A stretch of DNA of 64,000 nucleotides, taken from Capra hircus (lineage: Eukaryota; Chordata; Mammalia; Artiodactyla; Bovidae). This document shows positions 57,001-64,000 of this stretch, in pieces. The position numbers were made by a program, and so were the translations under genes. Under the pieces are notes generated by a model. That model did not search any database. It saw only the letters and a list, made by a program, of their open reading frames with translations, and was not told where the DNA came from. The first letter of the stretch is position 1; the number at the start of each line of letters is the position of its first letter. Location: contig NC_030831.1 in assembly GCF_001704415.2 (NCBI RefSeq), positions 44,624,134-44,688,133 of the forward strand. Direction: 5' to 3'.

Positions 57001-58560
57001 TCCTTCACCCTCTTTTCAAGCTATCAGGGTGTCACAAAAGGAAGGCTGAGGAGCCTGTGGAGGTTGGAATTGTGGAATTTGTAATTCCTGCCCAAAGCCT
57101 GAAGCAGACTTGGGATCTCAACCCTGGAGCCCCTGCAGAGTCTGGGCTGCCTGCTGAGGTCTATTTACTTAGCCCCAGAACATTTAATCCTGTTCAGCAT
57201 GGGGTGATGTCAGTGGGTCAGGCCTTGGAGCTGGGCAGCTGAGTGGAAGCTGAAGGATGAATGGCTGGTTGAGGCCGAGGTGTTGGGTGGCCGCTGAGCA
57301 TTGGCTGGAGCAGCCTCCGAGCCACTGCTGCGTGTTGATTTTGTAGTGAGATCATTACCTTGCCTGGGTTGTTAAATGCGGTTTAATCTTCCTTAAGGCA
57401 GAGCTGGACAATGTTGCTTTTGTGACTTCAGAGAGTCACTAGAACGTTAAAGGAGGCCAGGTTTCCAGAATTCCACCAGGAGAAAATCACAACCCCTGTC
57501 AGAGACTCAGGGGGTGGGTGATGCTTCAGTTCCCTTGTCATATGCACCACGTCACTGCCAGCAGAGCATCACACTTGATGGGGATGCTGGGAGGCAGGAG
57601 GGCACGCACCAGGCTCCCACAAAGTGCTTAGTGCTGGGGGAGACTTTCCTCACGCAGAGCCCGGCACTCCCCCGAAACCAGGAGTGGATGTTCCAGGAGT
57701 GCAAGGAACACGCCATTCGCTGAGGACGTCCAGATATGTAAACTGCTTGGGCTTGTGTTAGTTTCCTTTTGTGGCCGGATGGAGTCTTAAATTTTCTTTC
57801 TTTTTTTTTAAACAGCAATAATGGCCCGTCAGTGGTTACTTTGGGGACAACCGGTTGGCAGGAGAGTTCGAGGACTAGGAGAGGGAGAAAGGGAAGGAGA
57901 GAGAGAAAGGTCTTTTACCCAAGCTGCCCGCTGCGCACTCAGGAAAGCTCTGTGAGCAGGTGGCTTTGAGGAAAAGTCTGAAGGCATTCTTGGAGCCTCT
58001 CCAAAGGTCGTCACCTCGTTACCTTCCTTTGCTGTCCTCTTCTTGCCTCTGCACGTCTGCGTCAGACTCCTAAGTCACTGCATTTTCGTCCTACTGCCTT
58101 TTATTTTTCTCTGTGGTTGTTTTTTTTCTCTCACCTTGTCTTTATAGTCTAATGGAATAAAATTTAAATTACAGCCTCAAAGATTCTACAAACCACCAGA
58201 ATCTCACACTGCCCCCCGCGTATACACACTCACATGCGCACATACTGTACTTTCCTAACACTTTGGGGCTACGGAATAGAGCTCCCTTCTTGCTTGAGTG
58301 TGGGATACTCACAGCTTCTCTGCTCCCAGCATGACCTGTGCCATCAAGTTATTCAGAAACAAGAAACTCTCATGCAAACCAGTCTCCTCCAGCTCTCCCA
58401 GGGAGGCACATGTTGCAGGAGACCATTGTGCTCCATGATAATAATCCTCAAAAAGCTCCTGTCTTTCCTCAGTTACCTTCTTGGTATCTTACAGAGGAAG
58501 AAGACGTGTAGCTGGGCAGCGAGGAGCCCAGAGCCCTGACTCCTTGTCTCACAAGTCGTG
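54036..58560. other. Longest repeat-poor stretch; no exon recognised
   Basis: I see no Bov SINE, LINE or LTR over about 4.5 kb, only doubtful MIR-like strings near 54370-54440 and 55010-55070. CpG density is slightly raised at 55850-56050. Frames are short (up to 103 codons) and lack domains. Depletion of transposons can mark constrained or regulatory DNA, but that is inference here. Confidence 0.45.
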
Positions 58561-58566
58561 CCTTTC

Positions 58567-58776
58567 CTATTTTGGAGCTGTCATTTCTGTATTCTTTTCA
58601 TCCTTTGGTAAATGAAGTTTTAAATTACCCTCATCATCTTTTAGGATAATGAACCTTAAATATTTGTTTTTTCCAATGGTCTTTTCTTCAATCTTTAGAA
58701 TATATCCACTTACTCTTGAGTTCCACTGAACAAGTTCATGCTGGAACTTTTCATCCCAGTCTTGGTTTTGTGGCAT
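58567..58776 (-). other. 69-codon minus-strand ORF of unknown origin, protein-like composition
   Basis: The frame starts MPQNQDWDEKFQHELVQW and continues with SGYILKIEEKTIGKNKYLRF, IILKDDEGNLKLHLPKDEKN, ending at a TAG stop. An in-frame TGA lies two codons before the ATG. Charged and hydrophobic residues alternate as in a folded domain, unlike the low-complexity or Cys/Ser-rich accidental frames nearby. I do not recognise the family. The central alternation could suit a small beta-barrel (OB-like) fold, but this is speculative. It may be an exon or retrocopy fragment, or chance. No splice sites, poly-A or TSD were established. Confidence 0.3.
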
Positions 58777-58811
58777 TCTTCATTTGAAATGTCCATATGC
58801 ACACCTTCATG

Positions 58812-59520
58812 TTTATTCATTCATCCAGTCAAACAATGAATGTTTATAGAAAATTGGCTCTGCAACACACATTGCTCTAGACCTTGGCCTTACCTTGAAT
58901 GAAACACACATAATACTTGCCCTCATTGGGTTCTAGTCTCCTGGGGAAGAGAGACTTTGTTAAGGAGATACAGTTAAACTGTTGCAAGGCTAGGGAAGTA
59001 GGGTGTTATGGCAGCCCGCAGCAGGCACTCGGCTTAGTACTGCAAGTCACAAAAGTCTCCCTAAAGAAGTGGCGTCCACACTGTGAGCTGAAGAACAGGG
59101 AGTCCACCAGGTGAATGGCAGATTGGATGAGGTGGTGACAAGTCTGGCTAGGTCGAGAGAAAGAGTTCCAAAGAACAGGGACAGCTTGTTCAAATGGTGC
59201 CAAGGTAAGATTAAGTCTAGAGCTTTGGAGGAACTGACAGGGGCCAGTATGGCAAGCCTGAGGCAAACAAGGGGAGAGAGCTGCCTGAAAGGCCAGCGAG
59301 GAGAAATTCAGGGGTTGCCTGGAAGGTATTTTCCCAGCCCTCTGTGAAATTCTGGACTTCATCCTATGGATCATGCACACTCATCAAAGAATTGAAGCAG
59401 GGGAATGACATGACCTTAGTTATTTCTTTCAAGGATTTTTCTGGCTGCTCTGTGGAGAAAGGATGGTAGAGTTGTAGGATAATTAGGATGGATATGCAGG
59501 ATGTGCTCACCTAACTGAAA
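58812..59520 (-). mobile_element. L2 LINE, long (~700 bases)
   Basis: Reversed L2 blocks occur in the right order: tattcattcatccagtcaaa, acttgccctcattgggttct, aagaacagggacagcttgtt, attctggacttcatcctatg, gcaggggaatgacatgacct and tttctggctgctctgtggag. No frame remains. Confidence 0.8.
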
Positions 59521-59650
59521 ATTCTTAAGAGATGGGGAGGAATTGGCCCAAGGTGGGCTGCTTAGCTCTGCTCCCATAGTGAGGTTTTCTTGTGTGTTTT
59601 TTTGACATATCCTCTTTTTATCACTAAAGCTACAGTGTTAAGTGTGCTTC

Positions 59651-59651
59651 A

Positions 59652-59712
<61 letters not shown>
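59651..59712. repeat. (AC)27 microsatellite with imperfect left end
   Basis: Pure AC repeat covers 59659-59712, preceded by acacacat. It is the longest dinucleotide run in the window. Confidence 0.97.
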
Positions 59713-59714
<2 letters not shown>

Positions 59715-59739
59715 AGAGGGACCTACATCATGTTCATTT

Positions 59740-59830
59740 ACGTACACCTCTCCCCCCATTGCTTAGCATAGTTCCTGGCATAAAAGGTGCCCAGTGTACA
59801 TCTGCCACATTGATGAATGAAGAAATGCAT
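59740..59830 (+). mobile_element. L2 LINE 3' terminus
   Basis: The text gcttagcatagttcctggca, taaaaggtgcccagtgtaca and ttgatgaatgaagaaatgca is the L2 end. Confidence 0.65.
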
Positions 59831-59914
59831 AATTCCTCATTAGACTCTCTTTTGAAATAATTTCCCTGTTAAGGTTTACCTTGATGTTCAAGTGATATGC
59901 AAGGGAGGAGGGAG

Positions 59915-60065
59915 AGATACAAAGAATGAACCAGGAGGCTGGGTTTCCACTCCACCTCTGCCTCTGAGAAGCTGAGCAAATGGGACCAACCTGTAGCTTC
60001 TTGACATCCTGTTTCTTCTTTTGTAAATGAAGGGATTTGGCTAGAGAAAGCCTATTAATCACCTA
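59915..60065 (+). mobile_element. MIR SINE fragment
   Basis: The text ggctgggtttccactccacc, tctgcctctgagaagctgag and cttttgtaaatgaagggatt follows MIR. Confidence 0.65.
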
Positions 60066-60787
60066 GTTTTTGTGATCCTATGACTTAAGGCACTGTAATA
60101 TGTTTAAATCCAGCACAGCCCTTACTGTTGACAACCCTCTCAGTATTTTCAGTTTGTCATAAAATATCCTTTGCTGGAAGGATGTTGGACAACCAGGACT
60201 ATTTTATCATAGGGTGCTGGATCATACCTTCCAGTCTAGGGATTAGAGAAAATGAAACAGCCATTAGGAGTGCAGGGCTACCTCAGTCAGAATGTTAGCA
60301 GACACTTAGAGGCAAGCTGCTTCCAGCAGGGCATAGAGAAAAGGAAGGGATCCCATTACGAAGAGAGAGATTTGTTTTCTTCTTACTCTTCCTTGAAGAG
60401 AAAGAAAGGGGATAAGAGAAAAACAAGACTTGAACTTTCATATCTTGATAAGAATTTCCTGCTATTTACAACATGTAAAATAAACTTCTATTTATTTTTT
60501 TAAGAAACACATTTTTGCTACTTGGCCAACACTACTGCTTTGGGGGAAAGATATAGCCATTTCTTCCAATATGTGGGTCAAACAGAACAAAAGAGTACAC
60601 AACTTTCTTTCTTTTTAAAATATTTATTTATCTCACAGGGGAAGGAAAGAAAAGTCAGAAGGAGGCAGAGAGGAAGCCTGGTCAAGGGTGCTAACCCGAA
60701 TGGCCCTTCATAGCTGTCTGGAAATTGCCTAGACTGGGTGTGTTCATTTTCTTCCTGCAGGAGGTCCACGTTGGGCTGGGTGAAGGG
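60066..60787. other. Unassigned sequence
   Basis: No gene or repeat family is recognised. Confidence 0.4.
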
Positions 60788-60885
60788 GGTGGTTGTCGTT
60801 CAGTCACTAAGTTGTGTCCAACTCTTTGCGCCTCCATGGACTGCAGCAGGTCAGGCCTCCCTGTTCTTCACTCTTTCCTGGGGGC
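60788..60885 (-). mobile_element. BovB LINE, ~100-base 5'-truncated 3' end
   Basis: The text ggttgtcgttcagtcactaa, gttgtgtccaactctttgcg and gtcaggcctccctgttcttc is the BovB terminus in reverse. It uses the GTTGT-type tail also seen at 11523. No TSD was confirmed. Confidence 0.85.
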
Positions 60886-61194
60886 GAGGGGGAGGTTTTC
60901 TTAAAGGGCTGTGGACAGAGCTAGATATTCCTTCACACTCGACTCAGATAATCAATTAAAAAGGATTGATAAAGGTCTACCATGTGCTTTTCCAAATGGT
61001 CGAGGGGAGGCAGAATACCCTGAACCAGTCCTCCCCTTCTGCCAGCTTCTGTTCTAGATGAGCAGCCACCACTGACTGGTGAGAGAATGAGGACAAAGGA
61101 AGGGAGCACGTCTCACGTCTGTAGCCCCTAACAGTTTTCGTATCCATGACCCCATTTGATCTTTGCTCGATTCTTACGTGTAAGAGGTTCAGTG
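60886..61194. other. Unassigned sequence
   Basis: Nothing recognised. Confidence 0.4.
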
Positions 61195-61365
61195 AACTCA
61201 GAAGAGCACTGGGCTTGGAGTCAGAATACCTAGACTTCGAGATGTGGTGAAACCACCAAAAGCCTGTTTTCTCCTCTATTAATTTGCTTTCTTTATTCCG
61301 ATTCTCACCTTTCCCAGGATTATTAAAAGGATCAAATGAAATAATGGATTTGAAATTGCTCCATA
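61195..61365 (+). mobile_element. MIR SINE fragment
   Basis: The text agagcactgggcttggagtc, agaatacctagacttcgag and the downstream aggattattaaaaggatcaa, atgaaataatggatttg fits MIR. Confidence 0.65.
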
Positions 61366-61839
61366 AACTCTGGGAGACTCAAAAATCGTATCTTGTACAT
61401 TGTGGGGAGGGGGCAGACTATAACTGTTCTGCACATTCTGGGAATGAAAACACACAACGTAAATGATAGCCTAAAGTTCAGAGATTGCTCAAGGTCCCAT
61501 GGCTTGTCTTTAGCAGAATCTTGGGTCTTCATCCAGGAAGGGGTATTTCCAGTGTAATCTGTGGTTTCTTAGCCCATTGTGGGAATTCAGATGAAAAGGA
61601 AATCAACGGGAACTATTTTCATGAGAGAAAGTTCGTAGGTCATCAAGTGTTCATGGAACTCCTTTGATGCATATATTTTTTTAAACTGCCAGCATAGAAA
61701 GATACTCCCAAGGTCTATCCAAGGGAATAGTGATGGTGCAGCATAAAGTGGTTAGATATTAGCAGCAGTACATGTTCAGTGATCTAAGAAGAGACCACAA
61801 ACCAAAAAAAAAAAATGACAAAGATAATGATATTTTCCT
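61366..61839. other. Unassigned sequence
   Basis: No gene or repeat is recognised. Confidence 0.4.
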
Positions 61840-62015
61840 GTGTTTTATAGTTTATTCAGACTTTTATGCATATTATAATATTTGATCCTTTCAGAATTCT
61901 GTAATACAGGGAGAAAAGGCATTTTTATTATCCTTCAATTTTAAATGCCTCATCTAAGGCCTTGGAGAGTTTAAATAACTTGTTCAAGGTCATGAAACTT
62001 GCAAGTGATACATCA
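61840..62015 (-). mobile_element. MIR SINE fragment
   Basis: Antisense MIR: atattataatatttgatcct, atttttattatccttcaatt, aacttgttcaaggtcatgaa and gcaagtgatacatcaggcct. Confidence 0.65.
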
Positions 62016-62224
62016 GGCCTGGGTGATGAGACTTTAAATTTTTATCTCCTTTGTGCTAATGCCACCAGCTGTTTACTTTAAGCCTTAGGTCCTTGATTTG
62101 TTTCACCTATAGTGCAGGTTTCTTGTGGTATAATGAGTTAGCTTAGAAAGTGAGTGGGAAACCCCATTTCCAAGCAGGCATGGGGGACAGGGGTTGGTGG
62201 GGAGGGGGGCAGGAAGCAGTTTTG

Positions 62225-62345
62225 AGAGGCTTGGTCCTGAAAGGCCACTGACATGACCTTGGGTAATTTAGTACCTTTGATTCTGATCTGGAAGATGAAA
62301 GGGTTGGACTGTTCTCTCTAGCTCTAAAGGTTGTGTTTTGAGATA
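62225..62345 (+). mobile_element. MIR-like fragment
   Basis: The text catgaccttgggtaatttag, gatctggaagatgaaagggt and ctctctagctctaaaggttg resembles a MIR-class repeat. Confidence 0.5.
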
Positions 62346-62529
62346 CATGGATCAAACATACTATTATTCTAAACTTTCCTTAGAGATACAATATGGAGAA
62401 TTTTCCTTCCTAGTATGCTGGTTCTTATAACTCATTTTATTTTGTAGAGTGTTTTGCATTTTTGAGAATTTGCCCATCTTGTTTCATTTATTCTTACCAC
62501 ATTCTTTAGAGAGGTTGACCATGAATGAT

Positions 62530-62945
62530 TTTTATGTCTTCTTCTTTTAAGACCATTCTAACTTTCAATACCTTAAACAGTCCTAGCCCAGACCCTCCTC
62601 AGGGACCTTGCACCTGCTATTGCCTTGTCTGGAGCATGGTTCTCTGCCATCATGTAACCTGCTTCTTGTCATTTGGTTTGGTCCTTTGTTGGTTTACTAA
62701 GAGGGCCCCCTCAGTTGAGGTCCCCATTGCCATTGCTCTTATCACATTGACCTGTTTTAATTTTTTCAGAGTATTTATTGTCACCTGAATTATGAATATC
62801 TGTTTATATTACCACTGTCTCTCCTTTCTGGAATTTAAGCTCCAGTAGAACTGTCTCCCCTGCTCCCATTGTATAACAAACAACCTAGAGCAGTGCTTAA
62901 TATTATAGCACATAGTAGGAGCTTAAAATCTGTTGGCTGAAGTCT
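62530..62945 (+). mobile_element. L2 LINE 3' end
   Basis: The order ctcagggaccttgcacctgc, tgctcttatcacattgacct, tggaatttaagctccagtag and gcacatagtaggagcttaaa is classic L2. Confidence 0.85.
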
Positions 62946-63040
62946 GTATCTTATGAGGAATTTAGTGACTTGCTCAAGATGACATGGTCAATGAGTAGCT
63001 GAGATAGCACCAGAATTCCACTTCTGTTTCTCCTATCTAA
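62946..63040 (-). mobile_element. MIR SINE fragment
   Basis: The text atgaggaatttagtgacttg, ctcaagatgacatggtcaat and gagtagctgagatagcacca is antisense MIR. Confidence 0.6.
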
Positions 63041-64000
63041 CTGCTCTTTTCATTTGATATTATGCTGCCAAAATGTATGCATATTTATACCTGGGAATTC
63101 CTGATGACTACTGATAAAATTTAAATGATCTTGAGACATTTGTGTGAAACGGAAATGCATTTGTTAAGGGAAATGAGGAAATCCCTGAGGCTTACACCAT
63201 GCAGCTTATGATAGAACTTTACAATCTATGTACTTTGTATATTCAACATCAATCATCTCATATTTGTTTAACTCGTTTTTAAAGGAAGCTTATTTTAGGA
63301 GCACTTTCAATATTTTTTATTGACGATGTTTGGATTTTCACATATATAAACACACTGTCATGCACACACACTTACAAAAGAACATAAACAATGACATATG
63401 GGTTAGATTCCTGGTCAAGCTGCAGAGATTTTCTTTCCGACAGAAGCTCAAAGGGCTTCATGTGTGAGACTGTTACACAAAAGGCATTGCTAGGGCATGG
63501 CTATTTCCTCGAAAATCTGCCTCAGAGGTTACATTTGCAGTATTTCCTTAATGGCCCAGTTTCCCTCAGTTACCCATTATGACTCTATCAGCTTACTGGA
63601 ATTTGTTTTGGGCATTAGGATGACATCTTGAATGTCACCTAGATTACTTCTTAATTATTTATTTTATTTAGTGCTGTGTGAAGCTAATTGCCTTCATTTG
63701 CCTTGCATTTTCTCTTTTCAGCATTAAGGAGATTTCCTCTGGGTAGAAATTTTTGAGCAAGGCAATGTTTATTAATTTCACAATCTCTGGACTTTCCTGT
63801 ATCTTCACTCAGCCTTCCTCTCTCCGTTAGATCCCAGATATTATTAATCAATTATTTCAAGACCATTGTCCATATACTTGTTGATGTTAGTTGTGTTCCT
63901 CCCCTGTGTTATCTTTTTCTTGAGATGTAAGATTCTCAATAGCATGTGGCATTTCTGGTTAGGCATAAATATAATTTCATCAAAGGACAGGTTGGCGTTG
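63041..64000. other. Unassigned AT-rich sequence to the window end
   Basis: No repeat or exon is recognised. It is AT-rich and free of obvious transposons. Confidence 0.4.

Noticed and set aside
1..64000. CRISPR array, bacterial operon or phage genes
   Set aside because: There are no regularly spaced direct repeats, no dense coding and no ribosome-binding sites; repeats are bovid retroelements.

Overview
This window reads as vertebrate nuclear DNA from a ruminant, almost certainly a bovid. The diagnostic evidence is the mix of Bovidae/Ruminantia repeats: tRNA-Glu-headed Bov-tA SINEs, Bov-A2 dimers with a (TGC)n tail, and BovB (RTE-clade) LINEs. These lie on a background of mammal-wide L1, L2, MIR and MaLR LTR sequence and long (AC)n microsatellites. 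I found no bacterial, phage, organellar or CRISPR-like sequence. Sheep, cow and goat cannot be told apart from what I can see.

I recognise no exon of a host protein-coding gene. Nearly all open frames are accidental or are decayed transposon reading frames. The window is therefore best described as intergenic or deep intronic DNA whose readable content is a layered record of transposon insertions. Several layers can be ordered by target-site duplications (TSDs): Bov-A2 inside MIR inside L2 at 1.1-2.4 kb, Bov-A2 inside BovB at 14.6 kb, a Bov SINE inside L2 at 15.5 kb, and Bov-tA inside an MLT1-type LTR at 17.7 kb.

Layout. 0-2.4 kb: L1 3' end, then the L2/MIR/Bov-A2 nest. 2.7-4.2 kb: Bov-tA, an internally deleted mariner DNA transposon and an L2 piece. 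4.6-5.1 kb: an old LTR-like repeat. 5.7-8.2 kb: repeat-poor. 8.2-11.4 kb: three Bov-tA copies with TSDs. 11.5-15.0 kb: an apparently full-length BovB LINE (minus strand) interrupted by Bov-A2. 15.3-20.3 kb: L2, (CA)n, a split MaLR LTR and two consecutive L1 3' ends. 21.5-25.1 kb: repeat-poor and locally GC-rich, with an RFX-type X-box beside a TATA-like motif, a 205-base polypyrimidine tract, (AC)20 and a small CpG-rich patch. 25-45 kb: scattered L2, MIR and Bov-tA, an MST-type LTR, a short BovB, and one of two SINEs with a duplicated tRNA-like head. 47.6-49.4 kb: two BovB 3' ends in opposite orientation. 51.5 kb: the second double-headed SINE. 54.0-58.5 kb: the longest stretch with no clear repeat. 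58.6-64 kb: one unexplained 69-codon minus-strand frame, a long L2, (AC)27, BovB and MIR pieces, and an L2 3' end.

There is no operon-like cooperation between genes here. The functional relationship that can be stated is parasitic: Bov-tA and Bov-A2 SINEs share their 3' sequence with BovB, the LINE whose enzymes are held to mobilise them. The large BovB copy shows reading-frame breaks and changes in both its endonuclease and reverse-transcriptase motifs, so it looks dead. I did not find a convincing previously undescribed system. The most useful leads are the X-box/TATA pair, the internally deleted mariner, the double-headed SINEs, the inverted BovB pair and the isolated 69-codon frame. SINE strand below is '+' when the tRNA-like head is on the left.
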